Positions 42,562 through 54,440 of a DNA stretch of 64,000 bases are shown here, in pieces. The position numbers were made by a program, and so were the translations under genes. The stretch lies in NCBI RefSeq assembly GCF_000001735.4, contig NC_003071.7:19443443-19507442 (forward strand). Reading direction: 5' to 3'. This DNA comes from Arabidopsis thaliana. Lineage: Eukaryota > Streptophyta > Magnoliopsida > Brassicales > Brassicaceae. The notes under the pieces were generated by a model. It saw only the letters and a program-made list of their open reading frames with translations, did no database searches and was not told where the DNA came from. The first letter of the stretch is position 1. Each line of letters opens with the position of its first letter.

Positions 42562-42987
42562 ATGGAGATAAGGTATTGGCGGAGGTTAAGAGGATACCAA
42601 AGGCTAGATGGTTCTGCCAAGAAGGCGAGCTCGGGCCGGAGAAATGTAAAGCGGGTCAAAATGGATCCCACACGGAAGAGACGGTTTTGGAGGATCAAGA
42701 TAGTGCCGAAGCTAAGGATCTTGAAAAAGGCGTCGCCTAAGAAGCTTTTAACGTGGCTTCGAGATGCTTACGTCAACATGATGCTGCGCCTAGCGAATTC
42801 TCGGGTCGTCGGATCATCGTACGGGTACGGCGAATATGGGTACGGGTCGGGTTTGGCGTCGAAGGAGTATGACGAGAAGAAGCTGGTGGAGATTTACAAA
42901 TCGATATTGATGGCTCAGGGGAATCTCGTGCACCGTGACGTACCTAAACTGTCCTCAAATTCGATTTTACTCTCACCCATTAGGTAA
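42562..42987 (+). CDS. Small basic protein of unknown function
   Basis: Single exon, 141 residues from ATG 42562; an upstream in-frame GTG is not used as the start here. I recall a hypothetical protein at AT2G47485. I recognise no domain. The N-terminal half is extremely basic (WRRLRG, RRNVKR, RKRRFWRIK, LRILKKASPKK), which could be a nuclear signal or nucleic-acid surface. A YGYGEYGYGSG patch follows at about 88-98, then an amphipathic helix (EKKLVEIYKSILMAQGNLV). A TATA box (TATAAAG) about 110 bp upstream and a CT-rich leader support transcription. Codon use is ordinary, so I accept it as a gene, but its role is open. Confidence 0.8.
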   Translation: MEIRYWRRLRGYQRLDGSAKKASSGRRNVKRVKMDPTRKRRFWRIKIVPKLRILKKASPKKLLTWLRDAYVNMMLRLANSRVVGSSYGYGEYGYGSGLASKEYDEKKLVEIYKSILMAQGNLVHRDVPKLSSNSILLSPIR

Positions 42988-44106
42988 TTTAAATCCATAT
43001 ACATAAAAAATAAATGGTTATCGATGTCAAAGTTGTGATATGTATTAAACTTATACTCTTATTAAATATCAAATTAATAAAAGTTGATTCCGAATAAAAT
43101 CAAGATTTGCATTTACGTCGTAACTTCTAACCACCTCAATTTAAAATTCTTAGTTAGTTCAGGGGACGTGTTGTCATTGAGATTAATGCGTGTTTAATAT
43201 GATATTGTTTTGGTTGACCATTTAGGCTTTTAATTCGTATCTTTACGTATAGTTGTGATTCGTAAATCCAAGTAACGACCAATTTTATAACATTGTACAA
43301 GTTACAAGTATTACGTAGTTGATTGTTCAAAGCACCGAGTTTTAACGAACCGTCATTGCTTACATCATAGGCAAGTCAATGATAAGAAACCTAATCACCA
43401 AGCCGTAATATATAGCGTGAAGGGAAGCTGTCTGGGTTAATAGTTTTCATCAAAAGGTGCCAAGGCTTTGTATCATGCGCAGGTGTGGTCCATTGTGCCA
43501 ACTGCCAACCCCGGCTCATACATCCAAAAGAAAAGAGTTTTTTAAAATTAAAATTAACTGATATCTATTAAAATTAATTAAGTGATATAGTACTATACTG
43601 TATAGCAGAAAATATAAAAGATGATGGCACTTATGGAATGCTGATGGGACCAGAATTTGGTTGGTCTGATTCGTCTGGCTGAGAAAGAAAGTATAATTTA
43701 TTTATTTTTTTAGTAAACGAAATTTGTTATTAAAAAAATAAGAGCCAAGTAAAAAATATTTTTAAAATCGTATATATTTTATTATTTATTTTTAGCTTCC
43801 GGTAAACAAAAAAACACAGCCTTTGTTCTGTTTCTCTGCGATTTCTTCGATGTTCCTCTTCTTCGTTTTGATTTTCAGATTTGTTTAACTCGGTCGTTGC
43901 GTTGACTTCAAATTTCTTAAAAGAGAGAGAGAGAGAGAGAGGAGATAGTTCAGAAAATCTGTCAGACTTGGGATCTTTCTCGGCAATGCGACGCTTGTTC
44001 GCCGCGAAATCCCTCTCCCGAGAGGATACAACCTTTTTGTCATTCTCTTCTTCTTCGGTGACGCGTTTCCTCAAGGCTCTTCTTCCTCTCCGTTCAGATC
44101 CAAGAG
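42988..44106. other. Spacer and NDT1 promoter and leader
   Basis: AT-rich until about 43800. A TATATATT box lies near 43771. The leader region from about 43800 holds an (AG)n run at about 43922-43941, a 12-codon upstream ORF from about 43850, and the longer overlapping upstream ORF listed separately. Confidence 0.55.
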
Positions 44107-44117
44107 ATGTCCGCTAA
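43986..44117 (+). other. Upstream ORF overlapping the NDT1 start codon
   Basis: The 43-codon frame from ATG 43986 ends at TAA 44115-44117, 11 nt beyond the first base of the NDT1 ATG and in another frame. The peptide begins MRRLFAAKSLSRED and is rich in Arg, Ser and Leu. If the leader is transcribed from the TATA near 43771, ribosomes would meet this ATG first. Translation is not shown. Confidence 0.5.
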
Positions 44118-45869
44118 TTCTCATCCTCCTAATTCCAAAAACGTCCTCTGTAATGCAGCCGCCGGTGCCGCCGCCGGTAATTCTCTGATCTGCTTCTTTC
44201 ATAACTTTTTCTTAGATTTTGGTTTGGTTGATTAAAGTTTCAAACTTTCTGATAGGGGTTGTTGCGGCTACGTTTGTGTGTCCTCTTGATGTTATAAAAA
44301 CGAGGTTTCAGGTTCATGGGCTGCCTAAGCTCGGTGATGCAAACATCAAAGGTTTGTCCTTTTTCTTTCCCTTTAAATCTTCTCAGAAATTGGATTCCGT
44401 TGCTGATGTCATCGTATCTGGTTTTTGATCAGGTAGTCTAATTGTTGGCAGTCTTGAGCAGATCTTCAAGAGAGAAGGGATGCGTGGCTTATACCGCGGT
44501 CTTTCCCCTACTGTCATGGCTCTTCTCTCCAATTGGGCCGTGAGTTTTCACTTCTTCTTCTTGGAGCTATCTATCTTCTTTAATTCGGCTTTGTACTTAT
44601 TCTACTTATTCAATAAGTCTTATTGGACTTTTGCAGATTTATTTTACAATGTATGACCAGCTCAAGAGCTTTCTTTGTTCAAATGGTTTGTGCTTTTCAA
44701 CTCAAAACCTTGTTAATAGCTGCTTAAGTGGCGGTTTCTGCGATCCTTTAACTCAAACCTTCTTCTCTATTTGTAATTAGATCACAAACTCAGCGTTGGA
44801 GCTAACGTATTGGCTGCTTCGGGAGCTGGAGCTGCAACTACCATTGCCACAAATCCTCTTTGGGTCGTCAAGACTAGACTTCAGGTCCGTTTTTTTCTTT
44901 GCTTGATATGTGCTATCATAGAAAGTAACAAAAGGGAACGTTAATTAGTTAGTAGTATACACCTGCCTTTCCTAGCTGTTTGGTACTATGCCATTTAGTC
45001 CTGAAGAACCTCACTACACATTTGATGTAAATTTGTGTTTCAATATAAGAATCTATTTCCAACACCTTTTTGACTCGTCTTCAGACACAAGGAATGAGAG
45101 TGGGTATAGTGCCATACAAAAGCACATTTTCTGCTTTAAGGAGAATAGCTTATGAGGAGGGAATTCGCGGATTGTACAGGTTTTTCATCTAGCCAACACT
45201 TTTTTCTGTTAACGGATCAAATGTCCTTTTATTAAAGGTCTTCCTTTCTCTCCCTCTTTGTGCTACCAACCAGTGGTCTTGTCCCTGCACTAGCTGGTAT
45301 CAGTCATGTTGCCATTCAGTTTCCCACATATGAGATGATCAAAGTGTACTTGGCCAAGAAAGGTAATCCATAAATCTTTTGAATTGGATGAAGTAAAACA
45401 AAAGAAAGGTGAAATCTTAGTGGAGATATGATAAGATAAAGATTTGTGAACTCAACAGGTGATAAATCAGTCGATAACCTCAATGCTCGTGATGTAGCAG
45501 TTGCCTCTTCGATTGCAAAGATATTTGCATCCACATTAACTTACCCGCACGAGGTACAAACCTCTACTCTCATAGTCATCAGTTTGGCTTTTGGTTTATG
45601 GTTTGAATGAAACATGTTGATCTCGCGGTGTGCAGGTAGTACGAGCTAGGCTTCAAGAGCAAGGGCACCACAGTGAGAAACGTTACTCAGGAGTAAGAGA
45701 TTGCATCAAGAAAGTGTTTGAGAAAGATGGGTTCCCTGGTTTTTACAGAGGCTGCGCCACGAATCTACTGAGAACAACTCCTGCAGCAGTTATAACTTTC
45801 ACTAGCTTCGAAATGGTGCATCGTTTCCTCGTCACTCATATACCTTCTGAGCAAAGCTCTATACTTTAA
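44107..45869 (+). CDS. NDT1: NAD+ transporter NDT1, mitochondrial carrier family
   Basis: Nine exons (44107-44176, 44256-44351, 44433-44539, 44637-44685, 44781-44884, 45085-45179, 45274-45362, 45459-45553, 45636-45869) sum to 939 nt, 312 residues (AT2G47490 by recollection). It imports NAD+ in exchange for ADP or AMP. It was first placed in the chloroplast envelope and later reported in the mitochondrial inner membrane. The threefold carrier repeat is very regular, with signatures at residues 33-38 (PLDVIK), 133-138 (PLWVVK) and 233-238 (PHEVVR), exactly 100 residues apart. Trp replaces the acidic residue in the second, typical of the NAD/folate/pyrimidine-nucleotide branch. GLYRGL, GLYSGL and GFYRGC follow each repeat. 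There is no cleavable presequence in this frame. Exon phases are consistent throughout. Confidence 0.96.
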
Positions 45870-48800
45870 ATCCGGTTTTTTTTTTTGATGATGATGACGA
45901 TTAAAAGTTATTTTTACACAGGTAAAAAAAAGTTTCCCCTTTTGGGAAATGATTCAAAATAGAAGTTCTTTTCTGGTGACTTATTATGTCTCTCTGTTGG
46001 AGAAATCAGAATCTGAGAATGGGTTGAAACTTGAGAGACCCAAAAAAGCAGAATATTTTAGTGTAAAAAACTGACTCTTTTATTTCTCTGTTTTTTGGGC
46101 CTTCATGTTACTGAAAGGAAACATATATTATCTTCAAGAAATGATTATACTATTATTCTGGTTTTCAGAGTGTTATGAAATCTTTGGGCCTTATGGATTT
46201 GTGTATAGCTTGTTAGATCATAGATGAGCTTTGGATCCATGATATTATATATATATCAATTAAATTAAATTAAAATGAAAAGGAAAAGGCCAATGAAATC
46301 GAATAATAATGAAATTGATGGGTTGTTGTTGCACTTTGCTTTTACCTTTTTGATATAAAAAACTTGGGATACTTTTTTTGTTGTTGTTGCTTTTTTCTGT
46401 TCTTAATTTTGTTAACATGTGATGTAAAATGAATCTGTTACTTACGGTTTCACCCATTTTAAAGGCAAGAAAAGAACGGTGATGTAAAATGGAGATGCAA
46501 AAAGGTGTGTTTGTTCAGCAATCGTTTGGTAAAATGTATTTTTGCGTTGATATTCAACAAATTTGTATTGCTAACTGCACAACCTGAACCACTTACCCTA
46601 TGCATGCAAATAAGGTGTGTCTTTGTTCTATAAGTTAGCTTTATCAATTCATACAAAAATAATATATATGTAAAAACGTTTCAATTATTTTAATATTTTT
46701 GAAATATATACAATTTGACTTGACAATAAATCTTCATTTAATCACTATGGAAAATTATGGGATAAATGTAGTAGTCAAATGCAAATGAGTGAATGACATA
46801 ATTTCTTTGGTTGCACCACAAGTCAAATGCAGTTTATTTGTGAAATTCCCTGATTAAGCTAAACAACAAGAAAAAAAAGGAAACGAGGAAGGGAAAATAA
46901 AGTTATAGGGAAAAAACGAAACATATGAATCGAAAGTACATCTTTTGTGATGGCAGCAATTTGTAATTCCCCCATACGATTACAATCATGTTTGTGGGAT
47001 CGGGATTCATGTGATCTCACTGCGGTGAGTTTAATTTTTTTAATACATATACTTCATTTTGTTTTTAGGATGTTTTACAGTAAATAAAGTCAATACTAGT
47101 AGTTAGCCAATATGCTTTTAATTAGTAGTATGCCTAATCATCTCCCATGTCGTGATTCCAGTTCAATAGCGGCCATAACTGCTTAAGGATGATGTGTAAA
47201 TTTTAGCTCACGTACGCCGTTATGTTTCACCATAATGCTAGCTAGAATAATCTAATTCACACTTGATTATAAGATTTTCAGGTTAGGTTTCATTTTATGA
47301 AAAGTGTGTAGTCAAGATTTTAATAAAATTGTTATTTTCAGAGTTGTATAAATGTTGTTTTGTGCTAATCTCTTTACAAAAATGGAATAAAAGATGGATT
47401 ATTAGGGGAATAAAAGATGCTTAAAAATTAACTTTTTTTTTAAAAAGGGCAAAGGTATTGAAACATCAAAACTGTCATGGAACTATGATTGAATCTCACA
47501 TGCTCTGTTTTTTCTTCATCTTTATTCTTTCTCCTCTATTTTGTTTAATGGAAAAGCCTTTTCTAAAAGTAATTACAGTAAATTTGTTATGTTTACATAA
47601 TGATTATATATCAATCGTTCTACTGTTTAATCACCAAAATTGAATTATTTTTTATATTAGCCGGCTCCTATGAAATGGTTGCATTTCGAAATTTCAATTT
47701 GGATAAAGAAAAAAATTCTTTAGGTTCTAATTTATTTATGCTTATTTTTTTGTTTGGTTAGGCGTGAAGTGGGCGAGACACGGTCACGCGCCAAGTCAGC
47801 CGAGTGGTCGTTTCTCTTCGAAAGAGAGAAAATGTAACCGAAACCACGTGGCAGATATCGATTCGTTCGTGTTATTGACTTGGGTGACAGTCGGTCGTAG
47901 CACCAACCACATTCGATTTTCTTTGTGAGACGTGTGTCCTCGTCAAAGACGCTCTACGTGGGGTTACATGCTAGGCTCGGTTTCCGAACCTTGATTCCGA
48001 GGCTCTGATTTGAATTTTTTGAACGTTGAAGCCAACCCACTTTGGTTCGTCTCTCTATCTTCACCATATTTTCCCTTTTTGTTTTAGCAATTGTTTTCTT
48101 CAATTTGAAATTCCATTCATTATAATATCAATATGTGCATAATCGGACTCACAAAATATCGCCGTCAATGTTTGGTGGTGTGATGATCTCATTTGACACC
48201 GTAGGATGTTGACTCGTTGCCCATATACATTGTTTATTATCGATCGACATGGAATTCAAAACCGTGATTATAGATATATATGTCACTAATTAAGTGCGTT
48301 CGTTATGTTATGAGAAAAAAAATGAAATTACATGATTAATCTTGTCTGGAGTTACACACTAAGATACATGAACTAAGTACTAACCATGCGTTAATACAAC
48401 ATACTCTTCACAGAGGAGTTATAAGTTTTCTTTTAACATTTCTCGAGTTACCTTTTAAATGTTCTCTAGTAAAGTCATGTATGAAGATAATTTTTTTTTA
48501 CGAGAATTTTACGTAATAAATACAACGATTATAGTACATATTTCTTTTAGGATGGGAAAGAATCCTATATATGTTAGTTACCAAATAATGAAATGGACGT
48601 TTTATTAGGAAAAAACGAGAATGAAATAGTAATTGGGTAATGGACCTAATTGCAGTAACTTTCAACTAACTCTATATTTCTCAAGGGATAATTTGGAAAG
48701 GAATGTCTCGCCTAACATTCTTCTTCTATATAACAACATTATAAAATAACAAATCATTGCAATTAATTGTTGTTTCGCTCAATACTAAAGTATCACTTTT

Positions 48801-49804
48801 TATAAAAAATTTCTTTCTTAGCTTTGCTTCTAAAGCATTGCAAAGACACATGGAATCAACTAATTCACAACTACTGTGCTACTAGCTACATCGATTTGTG
48901 GAATGTTTTAATGACACATCCTCTTGTCTCATATTTACAATCTTACATATAAGAGAAAAACAATTACTAATACTAATAGAAAATACAAATGAGATAATTA
49001 TATAGAAAAAATACAATTTGGAGTAATTCACAATACTAGTATTAATAATCACATTACGATTTCCATGGTTACTATAATAAAACAAAACACGATCCCACTA
49101 AGTTTTATTGAAACGGAAAATCTGACCATTTTCCAAGAAAAGTATACAATGATCTTGGATTCAATTAAAAATGATACTAGTAATAATGAAACATCAGTAG
49201 TATCATCTAGATCTAGTAATAATATATTAGGAACAAATATCATTGATGAGTGATATATAATCCAATATAAGCAACAATAGTAAATGGTAACAAACTTAAA
49301 TAGAGAGATATAAATAGTAAGGTTTTTAATAAAATCCAAACGGTAGAGGCTAACCGAAAAAGATTCTCGCGTGATCGTGAAAAAAGAATTATAAAGAATT
49401 ATAAGGTTTGGTTAGGGAGGGAAAAAAGAAACGAAGCAAGAGGTTCGGAAAGAATAGAGAGAAGGAGAAAGAGTGAAGAGGACAACAGAGTATAAAGCAG
49501 TTATAGCTTTACAACCTTGTATTTGTGAGACCATTCATGGAGCTTATGAGTTCTCAACTTTTTTTCTTTTCTAATTAAATCTCTCATTACCTTTTAAATC
49601 TATCCCCAAACTTGTTAACCAAAAAAAACAGAGAAGAAATCTCCCAAATCCTCTTTTTTTTTGTTTGTTCTACCGTTTCTCATATATCTCTCTGTCTCCG
49701 ATCTTATTTGGATCGGACTAGTGTCATTGGCAGTGAAGTTTCATTGACTTTGGGGTTTTCGCTTTTGATGCTGTGAGCTTATTATTATTGTTATTACGGA
49801 GTTG
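45870..49804. other. 3.9 kb spacer between NDT1 and the kinesin gene
   Basis: AT-rich apart from a GC-richer island at about 47760-48060 (see findings). No gene supported. Kinesin leader features begin about 49630. A two-codon upstream ORF (ATG CTG TGA) lies at 49768-49776. Confidence 0.6.
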
Positions 49805-52800
49805 ATGGCGGCTACTGCGACGGAGGATGGAGGATTAAGCTTCACTGTGGCTTCAGTAATGGAGGATGTGTTGCAGCAACATGGAAATGGGCTTAGAGAT
49901 CATGATTTAGTGTCTCGTCGAGCTGAAGAAGCTGGTCTCTATTCTTTTTATTTTTTTTTCGTGAATTGTGTATAGCTGATAGTTGAGCATCCATGATCTA
50001 TAACACAGAATGTTTGATCTGATTAAAATTGTTGTTCTGGGTTTCAAAATTTATTGTGAAAATTGAATAGCTCTCTTCTTCCTTAGAGTGACTACTAGCT
50101 TTTAGCTTTTGATAGTTTTGTTAAATTGTAGAGAAAGAGCTTATGGTTTATCTGCATTTGCGTAGCATCGAGGAGATATGAGGCGGCTAATTGGCTGAGA
50201 AGGATGGTTGGAGTTGTTGGAGCTAAGGATTTGCCTGCAGAGCCAACAGAAGAAGGGCTTAGGCTTGGTTTAAGAAGTGGAATTATCCTTTGTAAAGTCC
50301 TCAATAAGGTTCAACCTGGAGCTGTCTCAAAGGTGAAACCATTATCTTCTTCTTTTTTTTCTTTTTTTTTTTTTTTTTTTGCTTAAATCCTGTTTTAGCA
50401 GCAGAGTTTGAGAAATTTGATCTTTCTTCAGGTTGTGGAAAGTCCTTGTGATGCCATTCTTGTTGCGGATGGAGCTCCGTTATCAGCATTTCAGTATTTT
50501 GAGAATGTTAGGAACTTTCTTGTTGCTATACAGGAAATGGGGTTTCCAACATTTGAGGCATCTGATCTCGAGCAAGTATGTTGCTCAAGACCGATTTTGA
50601 GATTTCTCAGAATGTTCAAGAATTGCTGCTCATGAATATGCATCTCTCTTTTTTTTTGTAGGGAGGAAATGCTTCTCGAGTTGTGAATTGTGTTTTGGCT
50701 ATCAAATCATATGATGAATGGAAACAAAGTGGTGGAATTGGAGTTTGGAAATTTGGTGGCAACATTAAGCCTCCTGCACTTGGGAAGTCATCTTTTGTCA
50801 GAAAAAACTCAGAGCCATTCATGAACTCTTTATCGAGAACCTCCTCGATCAACAATGAGAAAGCTCCCTCTGAGAATGATTCTAACAAGCTGGTTGGCCT
50901 CTTCAATTGTCTCTGGTTGGTTCTGTGTTCTCAAGTGGAATATTTGATGTTTATGGTCTTTGTGCTTATGTTTTCAGTCCAGTCCCAGTTCCTTGAGCAC
51001 ACTTGTTCGCGCTGTTCTATCAGATAAAAAGCCTGAGGATGTGCCCAAAGTAAGTTCGAGACTAGTTCACTTACCTGCTCTGCTATACAAAAACATTTGT
51101 CATTTCTCGTTACTTTAAATCGTCTGGCTTTGTGGCTTGATGTAAGTGCTTATTGTTGTGGTAACAGCTGATTGAATCTCTGCTGAGTAAAGTAGTCGAA
51201 GAGTTTGAAAATCGAGTTACAAATCAGTATGAGTTGGTAAGTTTCTTGTTTCTACGTCTGTCTCTTGGTTCAATTGGTTAGTCCACAAAATATCTTCTAA
51301 TCTAAGGAGTTCTGTCATGCGAAGGTTAGAGCAGCTCCAAGAGAATCAACTTCGTCACAGAACAACAGATCATTTCTTAAACCTCTTGGTGAAAGAGAGG
51401 TAAAGTCTTCAATTTATTTCCGTAAAATAAAACTTAGAAGTTTTTGCTGATTAATGAAGTGCCTTTGTAGAGGGAAGAGAAGAGTTTCAAAGCAATAAAG
51501 AAAGATGATCACAATAGTCAGATTCTTGACGAAAAGATGAAAACTCGCCAATTTAAACAACTGACAATCTTCAACCAACAACAAGAAGATATAGAAGTAA
51601 GCACTACACTGCCCACCATTTCTTTGAGTTTAGGATAGCACAGATTCTGAGTGTATCTGCTGTTCTTTATGTTTATTAGGGACTAAGACAGACGCTCTAC
51701 ACAACAAGGGCTGGTATGCAATTTATGCAGAAGAAATTTCAAGAAGAGTTCTCTTCTCTTGGTATTCAGATCTTTCTTCTCTTACTTTCTAAGAAAGTTT
51801 TTTTTGGATATCCAAGAATTTGACACTAATGAATCTATATCTGTCTACAGGTATGCACGTTCATGGCCTTGCTCATGCTGCTTCTGGCTATCACCGAGTT
51901 CTTGAAGAAAACCGAAAACTTTATAATCAAGTGCAGGATCTCAAGGGTAGCATCCGTGTTTATTGTCGGGTGCGGCCATTTTTGCCTGGACAATCCAGCT
52001 TTTCTAGTACAATTGGGAACATGGAGGATGATACCATAGGGATCAATACTGCATCTAGACATGGAAAATCACTCAAATCCTTCACTTTCAACAAAGTCTT
52101 TGGCCCATCTGCAACTCAAGGTAATGTAATTGAAATGCCTTGCTGTTATTCTCTAGTGATTGAATTTAACCTGAAGGATCTATCTTGCTCTTTGTAGAAG
52201 AGGTATTTTCTGATATGCAGCCATTGATCCGTTCTGTTCTTGATGGATACAATGTCTGCATATTTGCATATGGTCAAACTGGATCAGGAAAAACATTCAC
52301 AATGGTAAGATTAGAGTTGAATAAATTTTGAAGACTGTTAACATTTGAAGCTAGAGAATTTTAATGTTTCCATTTTTGTAAATTTTCTAGAGTGGACCAA
52401 GAGATCTAACGGAGAAGAGCCAGGGAGTTAATTACAGAGCACTTGGTGATCTGTTTCTTCTTGCTGAACAAAGAAAAGACACATTCCGCTACGATATTGC
52501 AGTTCAGATGATTGAGATTTACAATGAGCAAGTTAGAGACCTTTTGGTTACTGATGGAAGCAATAAAAGATATCCTTTTTCATGAATGGATATACTTCTT
52601 AATGTTTTGATTAGATAGAGAGAGAGAGATCATTTTCATGTTTCAGTTTCATATTCCTTAACATTTTTTGGTACGTTAGAGATCAGGAATAGCTCTCAAA
52701 AGGGTCTAAGTGTACCGGATGCAAGTCTTGTTCCAGTCTCTTCAACATTTGATGTTATTGATCTAATGAAAACTGGGCACAAGAATCGAGCCGTTGGATC

Positions 52801-54440
52801 AACAGCCTTGAATGATCGAAGCAGTCGTTCTCATAGGTAAAAGACAAAATGTTTTCAAGAGCAGCGAGAACAAAAAATAATCTTCAAGAGTCTTACTCAA
52901 TATAACATTTTTCAATCTTATTTTTTTTTGCAGCTGCTTGACTGTTCATGTTCAAGGAAGAGACTTGACTTCAGGAGCTGTGCTTCGAGGATGCATGCAT
53001 CTTGTGGATCTAGCAGGCAGTGAGAGGGTAGACAAATCCGAGGTTACTGGAGACAGACTAAAAGAAGCACAGCACATCAATAGATCGCTCTCTGCTTTAG
53101 GAGATGTGATTGCTTCGCTAGCTCACAAGAACCCACATGTTCCTTACAGAAACAGCAAACTCACACAACTCCTTCAGGACTCTCTTGGTAAAAGGATACA
53201 AGTAATTTAGTCCTGAATATTTGCAGCTAAATAAAAACTCACCTTTTTCTTAACTTGGGATTGCAAATATGTTATATCAGGAGGACAAGCAAAGACATTG
53301 ATGTTTGTCCACATTAGTCCTGAGGCAGATGCAGTTGGGGAAACAATAAGCACTTTGAAGTTTGCAGAGAGAGTAGCTACGGTTGAGCTTGGGGCTGCAC
53401 GAGTGAACAATGATACTTCAGATGTTAAGGAACTCAAAGAACAGGTTTTTTTTTTCTCTTTTTGCATTAACTGAATCTGATGGTTTCACTTTCTTGGTTG
53501 ATAGTATTTGATTGTCTCACACACATGGGCTTTTGCTTTGTTTACAGATTGCTACTCTTAAAGCAGCACTCGCGAGAAAAGAAGCAGAGTCACAGCAGAA
53601 CAACATCTTGAAAACTCCTGGTGGCTCTGAGAAACACAAAGCCAAAACTGGTGAAGTAGAGGTGATTCTTCTTTTCTCAAGCACCTTCTCTATGATTTAA
53701 AATCAGATCTCAAAGTGGACATTGTTTTCTGAGTGATTGCAGATTCATAACAATAACATCATGACAAAGAAATCTGAGAGTTGTGAAGTGGAGGAGATTA
53801 CAGTGAACTCACCACCTTGGCCACCAGTAGCAAGTCCAGGACAAGCCTACAGAGAGGATGACCGAAGTTTCGGGTCCAGCGAGTGGGTTGACAAGGTGAT
53901 GGTGAATAACAGACAAGACGAGATGAGAAGAGTGGAGAGTCTTTGGGGAGGAGCCACAACAGAGAATGGTATTGGTATTCTGCCGGAAGATTTTTACAGG
54001 AGAGATTTGGCTTCAGACACTTCAAGAATATTCTCTGAACATTCTTACAACATCTTCATGGGAAACAACAACAGCACAGACGATCTAGATGCAGCCACAA
54101 GTGACTCATCTGAGCCAGATTTGCTCTGGCAATTCAACCAGTCCACCAAGATACCTACAAGAAGCAATATTGAGTCAAAACTCAAGAAACCCGTCTCAAA
54201 ACCTATAAGAAGTCCTCAATCCAGGTAAGTGTCCTTTACTCGGTCAAAAACTAAATGAAACAACAATATAGAAAATCTTTAACAGTTTCTTTTGAATGGT
54301 TCCAAAAAAAATGCAGGAACAACTCAAACAACACGGTTTCACGTCCTTTGGCTTCACAGAAGGTAGGGAATGGTCCTCGTGGCATGAAACAGTTCGGTCC
54401 TGCTGATATGAAGCGGAAAGCTACTAACGCCAGACATTGA
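49805..54440 (+). CDS. Kinesin-14 with N-terminal calponin-homology domain
   Basis: Eighteen exons sum to 2952 nt, 983 residues (AT2G47500 by recollection): 49805-49934, 50166-50332, 50432-50575, 50662-50892, 50978-51049, 51168-51236, 51325-51399, 51471-51596, 51680-51761, 51851-52120, 52198-52304, 52391-52569, 52675-52836, 52934-53187, 53281-53444, 53548-53661, 53743-54224, 54317-54440. The CH domain (about 46-165) can bind actin; the central motor (about 397-720) moves on microtubules, so plant KCH proteins link both filaments. Seen: the minus-end neck before [13 protein letters not shown]-loop GQTGSGKT (481-488), switch [10 protein letters not shown] (597-605), switch II DLAGSE (630-635), microtubule-binding YRNSKLT. 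A coiled-coil segment precedes the motor, and the tail is basic with Pro/Ser. One intron is AT-AC (separate entry). The first donor is GTCTCT, unusual but required by frame. Confidence 0.95.
52570..52674 (+). other. U12-type AT-AC intron in the kinesin gene
   Basis: Between codons for SNK and LEIRN no GT-AG pair restores the frame. The intron instead starts ATATCCTTTTT, matching the U12 donor consensus ATATCCTTT. It contains the U12 branch-site motif TTCCTTAAC near 52655-52663 and ends in AC at 52674, 11 nt after the branch motif. Joining 52569 to 52675 gives Arg from AG plus G, then Leu-Glu-Ile-Arg, and keeps the motor domain open. Length is 105 nt. Confidence 0.9.

Noticed and set aside
49049..49339. 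96-codon hydrophobic minus-strand frame upstream of the kinesin
   Set aside because: AT-driven composition and no domain; lies in the kinesin promoter region.
52570..52674. Frameshift or pseudogene in the kinesin motor
   Set aside because: The apparent break is fully explained by an AT-AC U12 intron; the joined frame is open and conserved.
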